Assembly: GCA_944387075.1 (NCBI GenBank)
Contig: CALXDO010000004.1
Span: 1 to 64,000, forward strand
DNA: 64,000 nt
Direction: 5' to 3'
DNA from: an uncultured Oscillospiraceae bacterium
GTDB taxonomy: Bacteria > Bacillota > Clostridia > Oscillospirales > Oscillospiraceae
In this document: piece by piece, positions 9,122 to 16,399 of the stretch
Layout of the letters: the number at the start of each line of letters is the position of its first letter
Numbering within the stretch: the stretch's first letter is position 1
The notes under the pieces: generated by a model
Seen by the model: the letters and a program-made list of their open reading frames with translations, nothing else
Told to the model about the DNA's origin: nothing
The model's database searches: none
Made by a program: the position numbers and the translations under genes

Positions 9122-9694
9122 ATGGCGATGTCGTGGATTTGGGTGTTGATGGTGGGGGCCTCCATCTTGTGCGGGGCCGCCACCGGACGCATGGAGGACG
9201 TGGCCGGGGCGGCCCTGGAGGGAGCCAACGCCGGTGTGGAGCTGTGCCTTGCCATGGTGGGGGTGATGTGCCTCTGGATGGGGGTGATGAAGGTGATGGA
9301 GAAAAGCGGGATGGTGCAGGGGCTGTCCCGGTGTCTGCATCCCATTCTCTCACGGCTCTATCCCCAACACGCCCGAGACCGGGAGGTGATGGGAGCGGTG
9401 AGCGCCAATGTGGCGGCCAATCTCCTGGGGCTGGGCAACGCTGCCACTCCCTTGGGCATCCAGGCAGCCCAACGCATGGCCAAAGGGGATGGGGTGGCCA
9501 CGGACAGTCTGTGCATGCTGGTAGTGTGCAACACCGCCTCCATTCAACTCATTCCCGCCACGGTGGCCAGTCTGCGCCAGGCAGCGGGAAGTGCCTCGGC
9601 CTTTGATATTCTCCCAGCGGTGTGGATCGCCTCAGCTGTGTCCGTGACGGTGGGGATTGCAACGGCTAAGGTGATGGCAAAGGTGTGGAGGTGA
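9122..9694 (+). CDS. spmA: Spore maturation protein A
   Basis: A 190-aa membrane protein of the SpmA family, needed in Bacillus for spore core dehydration and heat resistance; clostridial SpmA/SpmB are linked to spore heat resistance. It is of the nucleoside-recognition/Gate type, with several hydrophobic helices and conserved VSANVAANLLGLGNAATPLG and CNTASIQLIP. Followed 7 nt later by spmB, as is usual. Confidence 0.93.
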   Translation: MAMSWIWVLMVGASILCGAATGRMEDVAGAALEGANAGVELCLAMVGVMCLWMGVMKVMEKSGMVQGLSRCLHPILSRLYPQHARDREVMGAVSANVAANLLGLGNAATPLGIQAAQRMAKGDGVATDSLCMLVVCNTASIQLIPATVASLRQAAGSASAFDILPAVWIASAVSVTVGIATAKVMAKVWR

Positions 9695-9701
9695 TGGCCC
9701 T

Positions 9702-10214
9702 GTGATGTCCATGGTGGTGCCCTGTATCTTGCTGGTGGTGACGGCTTGGGGTTTGAGCCGCGGCGTTGACATATGGGCGGCGTTGGTGGAAGGAGGCAGC
9801 CAGGGGTTACAGACGGCGGTGCGGATGGTGCCCACGCTGGTGGGGTTGCTGTGCGGGGTGTACATGCTGCGTGCGTCCGGGGCTTTGGAGCTGCTGGAGG
9901 GGGCTGTGGCTCCGGTGTTGACCTGGGTGGGAATTCCCCCGGAGACGGTGGGGCTGTTGGTGGTGCGGCCCATCAGCGGCTCGGCAGCCCTGGGACTGGG
10001 GGCGGAGCTGATGAACACCTATGGCCCGGACTCCCTGGTGGGGCGCACGGCGGCGGTGATGCTGGGCTCCACCGAGACCACATTCTATACCGTGGCGGTG
10101 TACTTTGGAGCGGCAAACATTCACCACACCCGCTACGCCATTCCCGCCGCTCTGTGCGCGGATGCCGCGGGATTTCTCGCCGCCAGCTGGGCGGTACGGT
10201 GGCTGTTTCCATAA
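9702..10214 (+). CDS. spmB: Spore maturation protein B
   Basis: A 170-aa membrane partner of SpmA: four to five hydrophobic segments, conserved VRPISGSAALGLG and GSTETTFYTVAVYFG. The GTG at 9702 is 10 nt from GGAGG (which lies in the spmA stop region); the ATG at 9705 is also possible. A hairpin at 10264-10293 ends the spmAB unit. Confidence 0.93.
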   Translation: MMSMVVPCILLVVTAWGLSRGVDIWAALVEGGSQGLQTAVRMVPTLVGLLCGVYMLRASGALELLEGAVAPVLTWVGIPPETVGLLVVRPISGSAALGLGAELMNTYGPDSLVGRTAAVMLGSTETTFYTVAVYFGAANIHHTRYAIPAALCADAAGFLAASWAVRWLFP

Positions 10215-10263
10215 TTAGCCGATGAGGGTCTGATTTCTTGGACGAAGGCTTGAGCAGAACATG

Positions 10264-10293
10264 AAAAAGAGGAGGCCGTGGCCTCCTCTTTTT
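10264..10293. terminator. Bidirectional terminator, spmB / CorC gene
   Basis: A perfect 14-bp stem (10264-10277 with 10280-10293) with A- and T-runs at its ends and a 2-nt loop, between the converging spmB and CorC-type genes. Confidence 0.85.
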
Positions 10294-10299
10294 GCGTGT

Positions 10300-11556
10300 T
10301 TATTCTTCGGTTTCTTTGGGAATCTTGCGCACGGAAATTTCCAGCACCCGGTGGTGCTCCACATTGGTGACTGTAACATCCAGGTCCTGCCAGGTGAAGT
10401 GATCTCCCACATCAGGGATGCGGCCCATCTGCTCCAGCACCCAGCCGGAGACGGTGGCGGCATCATGGGAGCCGGTAACAGAGAACAGGTCATACATATC
10501 ATCCAGGTTGGCGGAGCAGGCGATGAGATAGCTGCCATCGGGTTGGGGGCGGAATTGCTCCACTACCTCGTCGTGCTCATCCCAAATATCACCCACCAGT
10601 TCTTCCACCACGTCCTCCATGGTGAGCAGGCCCTCGGTGCCGCCGTACTCATCCACCACAATGGCCATGTGGGTTTTGGTCCGCTGGAACTGGCGCATCA
10701 AATCATCAATTTTGGTGCTGGTGGTCACATGGAGCACGGGGTGAATGAGGGGGGCCAGCTGGGTGCGCCCGTGATAGCGGGCGGCAAACAAATCCTTCTG
10801 ATGGATGACGCCCACCACATTGTCCAGCGTTTCATGGTACACCGGCATACGGGAATACCCCTCCTGGGCAAATAGGGCGGTGGCCTCCTCCATGGTGGCG
10901 GTATCCTCCAGAGCCACAATATCCACTCGAGGGGTGAGAATGTTAGAGGCCTCCAAGTCGTCAAAGCGGATGGCGGAACAAATGAGTTGGCTTTCCTCGG
11001 CGTCCAGACCGCCCTGATCCTCGGCCTCGGTGACCATGGTCACCAGTTCCTCGTTGGTAATACCTACGTCTCCCTTAGTACGGAAGATTTTCGACAAAAG
11101 TTTCTTCCACAGAGTGAAGAAGAAGGTGGCGGGGGTGAGAATCACCATAAAGACCCGCAGAATGGGGGCGGAGAACAGAGCAAAGCTCTCCGGGGATTCT
11201 TTGGCCAGGCTCTTGGGGGAGACCTCACCAAAAATCAAAATTACGATGGTGAGTACCACCGTGGACACGGCAGGACCGGTGGTTTGGCCCAACAGGTCAA
11301 TGAACAGCACCGTGGACAGGGTTGTGGCCACGTTGTTGACAATGTTGTTGCCAATCAGGATGGTGGACAGGAGCAGGTCGTATTTTTCAGCCAAGGCCAG
11401 CACACGGGCCGCCCTGGTATCTCCATTGTCCGCCCGACTCTTCAGTCGAATGCGGTTGAGGGAGGTAAACGCTGTCTCGGTGGCGGAGAAATAGGCACTC
11501 ATCACCACCATACACAATAATACAACCAATAGAACTATACTGTCATCACCCAACAC
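10300..11556 (-). CDS. CNNM/CorC (HlyC) family membrane transporter
   Basis: A 418-aa protein with the order CNNM/DUF21 membrane domain (about residues 1-180: [41 protein letters not shown]), two CBS domains (about 200-330) and a C-terminal CorC_HlyC FAD-like domain. The family is linked to Mg2+ and Co2+ homeostasis or efflux; older annotations call it a hemolysin. It starts with GTG behind GGAGGA with rather long (12 nt) spacing. Confidence 0.9.
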   Translation of the reverse strand: MLGDDSIVLLVVLLCMVVMSAYFSATETAFTSLNRIRLKSRADNGDTRAARVLALAEKYDLLLSTILIGNNIVNNVATTLSTVLFIDLLGQTTGPAVSTVVLTIVILIFGEVSPKSLAKESPESFALFSAPILRVFMVILTPATFFFTLWKKLLSKIFRTKGDVGITNEELVTMVTEAEDQGGLDAEESQLICSAIRFDDLEASNILTPRVDIVALEDTATMEEATALFAQEGYSRMPVYHETLDNVVGVIHQKDLFAARYHGRTQLAPLIHPVLHVTTSTKIDDLMRQFQRTKTHMAIVVDEYGGTEGLLTMEDVVEELVGDIWDEHDEVVEQFRPQPDGSYLIACSANLDDMYDLFSVTGSHDAATVSGWVLEQMGRIPDVGDHFTWQDLDVTVTNVEHHRVLEISVRKIPKETEE

Positions 11557-11610
11557 GGAATCATCACTCCTCCATTTATTCTCTTTCTAAGTGCTTGGGT
11601 ATTGTCACCC

Positions 11611-11639
11611 AATATACCACATACACCGGAAATTTGCAA
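11611..11639 (-). promoter_or_regulatory. Promoter of CorC-type gene
   Basis: TTGCAA, 17 nt, TATATT with TGTGG before the -10 (minus strand), 55 nt upstream of the start. Confidence 0.65.
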
Positions 11640-11660
11640 GAAAAAGTCGTGGAAAGGAAT

Positions 11661-11695
11661 TGTGCCATGCCGTGAGAAAAACACGGCATGGCACA
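11661..11695 (-). terminator. Hairpin after the EF-G-like gene
   Basis: Perfect 14-bp stem (11661-11674 with 11682-11695), 7-nt loop, 22 nt past the EF-G-like stop. There is no clean T-run right after it on the minus strand, so termination is probable rather than certain. Confidence 0.55.
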
Positions 11696-11717
11696 ACCAT
11701 AGATCATAGTCGGTGCA

Positions 11718-13787
11718 TTATTCCGCTGCCATGGCCTTAGCTGCGGCAATGGCCTTCTCCTGGGCAGCAGGGGGGCAGTCCTCATAGCGGACAAAATGGA
11801 AGGTAAAAGAGCCACGGGACTGGGTCATGGCCCGCAGGTCGATGGCGTAGGTCATCATCTCGGCCATGGGCACCTCAGCGGTGATGACCTGGCAGCCGTC
11901 GTCGGTGGGGTCCATCCCCATGACGCGGCCACGGCGCTTGTTCAGATCGCCGATGACGTCACCCATGTAACTATCGGGGACGGTGACCTTCAGCTCGCCC
12001 ACCGGCTCCATCAATACGGGGGAAGCTTCGGGCAGAGCGGCCTTGTAGGCCAGCTGGGCGGCGGTCTTAAAGGCAATTTCCGAGGAATCCACCGGGTGGT
12101 AGCTCCCATCGTACAGGGTGGCCTTCAGGTTCACCACCGGGTATCCGGCCAGCACGCCGTGCATACACGCTTCCCGCAGGCCCTTTTCCACGGCGGGGAA
12201 GAAGTTTTTGGGCACGGAGCCGCCGAACACCTCTTCGCAGAACTCCAGTTCCTCGTTGGGGCCTGGCTCAAAGCGAATCCACACATCGCCGAACTGACCG
12301 GAGCCGCCAGTCTGCTTCTTATGACGACCCTGCTTGGATACGCTCTTGCGGATTTTCTCGCGATAGGCTACCCGAGGCTCGCTGAGCACCACTTCCACGC
12401 CGAAGCGGCTCTTGAGCTTGCTGACCAACACGTCCATCTGGATGTCGCCAGCGGTGGTCACCACCATCTGGTGGGTCTCAGCGTTGTTGACCACATGGAA
12501 GGTGGGGTCCTCCTCGTTGAGACGAGCCAGGCCAGCGGCGATTTTGTCCTCCTGACCACGAACCTTGGGGGCAATGGCCTTGGAGTAGTTGGGCTCTGCA
12601 AAGGGGATGGGGTCCAACTTCATAAACTTACGGGCGTCACACAGGGTGTCCCCGGTCTTGACCTTCTCCATCTTGCCGATGGCGCCGATGTCGCCGCACA
12701 GAAGTTCCTTGACCTCGGTGCTCTTCTTGCCGCACATCACATACAGCCGGCCCAGTTTTTCGTTGTTTCCGGTGTTGGTGTCCACCAGAGTCATGTCGGG
12801 GGGGAGGTGGTCTGAGAGCACCTTGACGAAGGAGAACTTGCCGTACTGGTCGGCCACGGTCTTGAAGACGTAGGCGGCAGGCACGGCACCCTGGGAGACG
12901 ATAAATTCCGCAGGCTCGCCTTCCCGGTCGGTACCGGTGGCGGGAATGCCCTCCAGGGGGGTGGGCAGCAGGTCGATCATCAAGTCCAGCAGCATCATGG
13001 TGCCCAAGCCGGTATAGGCCGAGCCGCACAGCACCGGGATAATGGAGCCGTCCCGGACGCCGGCCTTCAAGCCCTGTACCACTTCGGCGTAGGTGAAAGG
13101 CTCGCCGGAGAAGTACTTGTCCATAAACTCCTCGCTGGTTTCCGCCACGGACTCCATGAGCTTTTCGTAAATTTCTTCAATGACGGGGATTTTATCCTCG
13201 GGAACGTCAATTTCCACGCGCTTGCCGTCGTGGAGCTCAAAGGCGCGCTTGTGCAGCACGTCGGCAATGCCGGTGACCTTCTTGTTCTCGTCCCAGATGG
13301 GCACCACCATGGGGGCAATGTTCTTGCCGAAGCGTTCCCGCAGGGTGTCGAAGGCAGAGTTAAAGTCCACATTGTCTTCGTCCATCTTGGAGATGTAGAC
13401 CAACCGGGGCAGCTTGCGCTCGTCGAGCATCTTCCAGGCTCGCTCGGTGCCGACCGACAGACCGCCCTTGGCGGCACAGACCAGAATACCGGCATCCGCC
13501 ACAGATAGGCACTCGGCCACCTCGCCGGTGAAGTCGAAGTTACCGGGAGTGTCCAGCACGTTGATCTTACAACCCTTATATTCCACAGGGATCACAGAGG
13601 CGGAGATGGAGATCTGACGCTTGATTTCCTCGGGATCGTAGTCACTGACGGTGTTGCCGTCGGACGTTTTACCCAGACGGTCGATGACGCCGGTCGTGCG
13701 CAGGAAGCTCTCCACCAGAGTGGTCTTTCCGTTACCACCGTGACCCAACAGACAGATGTTTCGAATTGCATGCGGAGAATAGCTCAT
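11718..13787 (-). CDS. EF-G-like translational GTPase (EF-G paralogue)
   Basis: A 689-aa protein with the five-domain EF-G layout. G1 is GHGGNGKTTL, as in the EF-G-2 subgroup and unlike AHIDAGKT of housekeeping EF-G. G3 reads DTPGNFDF, so the usual catalytic His of DTPGH is Asn. G4 reads SKMD instead of NKxD. Domain IV and V segments are present (QGRHKKQTGGSGQFGDVW; NKRRGRVMGMDP). It is probably an accessory elongation or recycling factor, not the main fusA, which usually lies with rpsL, rpsG and tufA. The ATG at 13787 is chosen because GGAG lies 10 nt upstream; longer in-frame extensions lack the family sequence. Confidence 0.9.
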   Translation of the reverse strand: MSYSPHAIRNICLLGHGGNGKTTLVESFLRTTGVIDRLGKTSDGNTVSDYDPEEIKRQISISASVIPVEYKGCKINVLDTPGNFDFTGEVAECLSVADAGILVCAAKGGLSVGTERAWKMLDERKLPRLVYISKMDEDNVDFNSAFDTLRERFGKNIAPMVVPIWDENKKVTGIADVLHKRAFELHDGKRVEIDVPEDKIPVIEEIYEKLMESVAETSEEFMDKYFSGEPFTYAEVVQGLKAGVRDGSIIPVLCGSAYTGLGTMMLLDLMIDLLPTPLEGIPATGTDREGEPAEFIVSQGAVPAAYVFKTVADQYGKFSFVKVLSDHLPPDMTLVDTNTGNNEKLGRLYVMCGKKSTEVKELLCGDIGAIGKMEKVKTGDTLCDARKFMKLDPIPFAEPNYSKAIAPKVRGQEDKIAAGLARLNEEDPTFHVVNNAETHQMVVTTAGDIQMDVLVSKLKSRFGVEVVLSEPRVAYREKIRKSVSKQGRHKKQTGGSGQFGDVWIRFEPGPNEELEFCEEVFGGSVPKNFFPAVEKGLREACMHGVLAGYPVVNLKATLYDGSYHPVDSSEIAFKTAAQLAYKAALPEASPVLMEPVGELKVTVPDSYMGDVIGDLNKRRGRVMGMDPTDDGCQVITAEVPMAEMMTYAIDLRAMTQSRGSFTFHFVRYEDCPPAAQEKAIAAAKAMAAE

Positions 13788-13847
13788 TTTTGTTCCACTC
13801 CTTAATCTTTGCCATTTGCGCCATCCCTGGGGAATGGGCTTGAGTGA

Positions 13848-13876
13848 ATTATACAATACCGTCGCATGATTTGCAA
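13848..13876 (-). promoter_or_regulatory. Promoter of EF-G-like gene
   Basis: TTGCAA, 17 nt, perfect TATAAT on the minus strand, about 60 nt upstream of the start codon. Confidence 0.75.
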
Positions 13877-13969
13877 CGGTTATTTGACAAAATGACGAAA
13901 ACTTTTTCGCGCTACCGTAAAAGGAGGGGGGGGCGGGGGTAAAGGGAAAGAGGTTTACCCACGTTCTGG

Positions 13970-14012
13970 TAAAAAGAAAAATACAGGTTTTGGACGAAGC
14001 CAAAACCTGTAT
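13970..14012 (-). terminator. Terminator of the dusB-sigma-anti-sigma operon
   Basis: Perfect 13-bp stem (13981-13993 with 14000-14012), 6-nt loop, followed on the minus strand by a T-rich run. Its 5' arm touches the anti-sigma stop codon. Confidence 0.85.
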
Positions 14013-14641
14013 CAAACGCAGCTCATGGGCCAGAGAATGGCGGTGTTTCCGCTGCCGTCCGGGGAGGAGGCGGCGGCTTGGGTGTAGGTCTGCCCCGATT
14101 GATTCAACAAATCCAGCAGGGCAGAGGCGGTGGCCGGGTCCACCACACAGCACACATATCCGCTCTCCAGGGTGGTGGTTGGGGTGTCTCCCAGCAGTTC
14201 CAGCCCGGCCTGAGAGGGAGGAGCGGAGAGGAGGAGAACTCCGTCGCCGCCGGGGACTTCAAAGGACTGTGGCTGAATGGAAAAGGCCGCCGTAGCGGGG
14301 TTGGAACGGGGGGAGACCGTGGGGGTGTGGTCTTGAGAGAAGTAGCCCAAGGTGGCCACCAGAACCACACAGGCGGCCAGAGGGGCCAGTACCGTCCAGA
14401 CCGTCCGGGGACGGTGCGGCGAGACCTGGGGGGGAGGATGCTCCAAAATATCCTGACGCAAGTGGGAGGGAAGGGCACAGTCCAAGTTTTGCAGCGCCTG
14501 GCTCTGCTTGGACAGTTCTTTGTAGAGTTGGGCACAGGCGGGACAGGTGTGCAGGTGTGCCTGTAGTTGTTCCTGTTGGGAGGGGGACAATTCACCGTCC
14601 AGATCGGCGCTGATCCACTCCAGATAAGTTTTGTGCTCCAA
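14012..14641 (-). CDS. Anti-sigma factor with zinc-finger domain
   Basis: A 209-aa predicted single-pass membrane protein. The N-terminal cytoplasmic domain carries the zinc-binding anti-sigma signature HLHTCPACAQLY after DLDGELSPSQQEQL. One transmembrane helix (TVLAPLAACVVLVATLGYF, about residues 80-98) precedes an extracytoplasmic domain of unknown ligand. It follows an ECF sigma gene by 50 nt and should hold that sigma factor at the membrane. The TTG start at 14641 is 8 nt from AGAGGG; a GTG at 14665 is the alternative. The 3' end abuts its terminator. Confidence 0.88.
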   Translation of the reverse strand: MEHKTYLEWISADLDGELSPSQQEQLQAHLHTCPACAQLYKELSKQSQALQNLDCALPSHLRQDILEHPPPQVSPHRPRTVWTVLAPLAACVVLVATLGYFSQDHTPTVSPRSNPATAAFSIQPQSFEVPGGDGVLLLSAPPSQAGLELLGDTPTTTLESGYVCCVVDPATASALLDLLNQSGQTYTQAAASSPDGSGNTAILWPMSCV

Positions 14642-14691
14642 GGTGCTCACCCTCTTTCTTGTCACATGGTTTCATAAAAGTTAGACGCAGG

Positions 14692-15261
14692 TCAGGGAGA
14701 AAAGTTCCCGCTCTGCCGCAAATAATTGGCCAGGGCCAGACGAGCCCGGGCCAGCCGGGATTTCACCGTCCCGGGAGACAGCCCTAAGATGTCAGCAATC
14801 TCCTGGTAGGACAGCCCGCTCAGTTCCCGCAGCACCAGAATGCGCCGGTGCTCCTGAGACAGCTGGGCCAGGCCCTGTTCCAGACTGGCCTGACGCTCCT
14901 GGGCCTCCACCCGCTCTTGGGGGGAGGGATCGGGGTGGGGCAGCTGCTGGGCCAGAGACGAGCCTTCGTCCTCTTCCAGAGAGGCATCTCCCCGCCGTTT
15001 TTTCTCCCGCCGCAGCAAATCCAGGCAGGCGTTGTCCGTGAGGCGGTAGAGCCAGGTGGAAAAGCTGCTCTCCCTGCGAAAGGTGGGCAGGGCGCGCCAT
15101 GCCTTCCAAAACACCTCCTGGGAGACGTCGGCGGCATCCTCAGGATTTCCCACCAAGCGCAGGGCGTGGTGGTAGACCTGCTTTTCATATCGCTCTACTA
15201 GGTGGGCAAAGGCGTGGGCATTGCCGGAAGCGGCCTGGGAGATCCACACCTGTTCCTCCAC
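14692..15261 (-). CDS. ECF-type sigma-70 family RNA polymerase sigma factor
   Basis: A 189-aa extracytoplasmic-function sigma factor. Region 2 shows DAADVSQEVFWKAWRALPTF and SFSTWLYRLTDNACLDLLRR; region 4 shows LSGLSYQEIADILGLSPGTV followed by KSRLARAR. It would direct RNA polymerase to a small regulon when released by the anti-sigma factor encoded next. The GTG at 15261 is 8 nt from AAGGAGG; upstream GTG/ATG codons overlap that site and are less likely. It starts 30 nt after dusB ends, so co-transcription is likely. Confidence 0.93.
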   Translation of the reverse strand: MEEQVWISQAASGNAHAFAHLVERYEKQVYHHALRLVGNPEDAADVSQEVFWKAWRALPTFRRESSFSTWLYRLTDNACLDLLRREKKRRGDASLEEDEGSSLAQQLPHPDPSPQERVEAQERQASLEQGLAQLSQEHRRILVLRELSGLSYQEIADILGLSPGTVKSRLARARLALANYLRQSGNFSP

Positions 15262-15291
15262 GTCCATCACCTCCTTGGGGAGAATCAGGGG

Positions 15292-16287
15292 TCAGTCACA
15301 CAGGTCCCGGCGAATTCCGGCTGTGACCTTATAGAAATCCTCGGCGGTTGACATCCCGCAGATCTGTTCTTTCCAGTACCCGGCATAGGGGACGCCTTTG
15401 AGGTACCAGGCGTAGTGGCGGCGCATTTCCAGACAGGCGATGCGCTCTCCTTTATGAGCCATGGCCAGCTCAAACTGGCGCACTGCCACATTGCAGCGTT
15501 GGGACAGTGGCGGGGTTTCCGGCACCTCCCGGCCTTCCAAAGCGGCGGCGCACTGTTCCATCAGCCAGGGATTGCCGAAGGTGCCCCGGCCCACCATCAC
15601 CAAGTCTGCCCCGGTGTAGGACAGCGCCCGCACGGCATCTCGAGCGGAAAATACGTCTCCGTTGACCATGACGGGGATGGACACCGCTTGTTTGACCTCG
15701 CGGATGTAGTCCCAGTTGGCCACACCGGAGTACATCTGGGTACGGGTACGTCCGTGGACGGCTACAGCGGAAACCCCCACATCCTCCATGCGCCTGGCAA
15801 ATTCCACACAGTTGATGGAGCCCTTGTCCCAACCCAGGCGGAACTTCACGGTTACAGGCTTTCCCCCGGCCCCGCGCACCACGGCGGCAGCCACACGGGC
15901 GGCTTTGTCGGGATCTTTCATAAGGGCGGAGCCATCCCCGGAACCGGCGATTTTGGGGACGGGACAGCCCATGTTGATGTCGATGATGTCGGCACCCGAC
16001 TGCTCCAGGGCCAGGGCGGCCCCTTTTTCCATGGCGGACTCTTCGCTGCCAAAAATCTGAACGGCGCAGGGATGCTCCCCTTCCCCCAAGGTGAGAAGGG
16101 AGGCTGTTTTTTTATCTCCGTAGCACAGGGCCTTGGCGCTGACCATCTCGGTGACGGTGTAACAGCCAGACAGCTCCCGGCACACGGTGCGGAATGCCAC
16201 GTCGGTGACTCCGGCCATGGGAGCCAGGACCAGACGGGTGTTGAGTTCTACGTTGCCAATTTTCACAAAGCGTTCTCCTTTGCTCAT
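15292..16287 (-). CDS. dusB: tRNA-dihydrouridine synthase (DusB type)
   Basis: A FMN-dependent enzyme that reduces uridine in tRNA to dihydrouridine. 331 aa, TIM-barrel: LVLAPMAGVTDVAFR, DINMGCPVPKIAGSGDGSAL with the active-site Cys of MGCP, PVTVKFRLGWD, AVAVHGRTRTQMYSG and VMVGRGTFGNPWL. The ATG at 16287 is 5 nt from GGGAGG; a GTG at 16266 with GGAG upstream would give the more family-like start VKIGNVEL and is a fair alternative. First gene of an operon with an ECF sigma pair, an unusual combination. Confidence 0.95.
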   Translation of the reverse strand: MSKGERFVKIGNVELNTRLVLAPMAGVTDVAFRTVCRELSGCYTVTEMVSAKALCYGDKKTASLLTLGEGEHPCAVQIFGSEESAMEKGAALALEQSGADIIDINMGCPVPKIAGSGDGSALMKDPDKAARVAAAVVRGAGGKPVTVKFRLGWDKGSINCVEFARRMEDVGVSAVAVHGRTRTQMYSGVANWDYIREVKQAVSIPVMVNGDVFSARDAVRALSYTGADLVMVGRGTFGNPWLMEQCAAALEGREVPETPPLSQRCNVAVRQFELAMAHKGERIACLEMRRHYAWYLKGVPYAGYWKEQICGMSTAEDFYKVTAGIRRDLCD

Positions 16288-16298
16288 CAATGCCTCCC

Positions 16299-16327
16299 AT
16301 CATACCACAGATTGCCCCACGGGGCAA
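16299..16327 (-). promoter_or_regulatory. Promoter of dusB operon
   Basis: TTGCCC, 17 nt, TATGAT with TGTGG before the -10 (minus strand), just upstream of the dusB ribosome-binding site. The spacer includes part of a GCCCC/GGGGC inverted repeat. Confidence 0.6.
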
Positions 16328-16352
16328 GACAGGTTACGACCTCCTTCTTGAC

Positions 16353-16368
16353 TTGGACAAGCTATAAT
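16353..16368 (+). promoter_or_regulatory. Candidate Spo0A-controlled spoIIE promoter
   Basis: A perfect TATAAT (16363-16368) has no -35 at the normal distance, but is preceded directly by TTGGACAAG (16353-16361), 7 of 9 bases of the reverse-complement 0A box. spoIIE is Spo0A-activated in Bacillus; here this is inference. Confidence 0.35.
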
Positions 16369-16399
16369 GACCCAAACTGGACGAATGTGAGGGATTTTT

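Noticed and set aside
11088..11096. TTCGACAAA, an exact reverse Spo0A box.
   Set aside because: It lies within the coding sequence of the CorC-type gene, far from any start; treated as chance, and as a caution for the other boxes.
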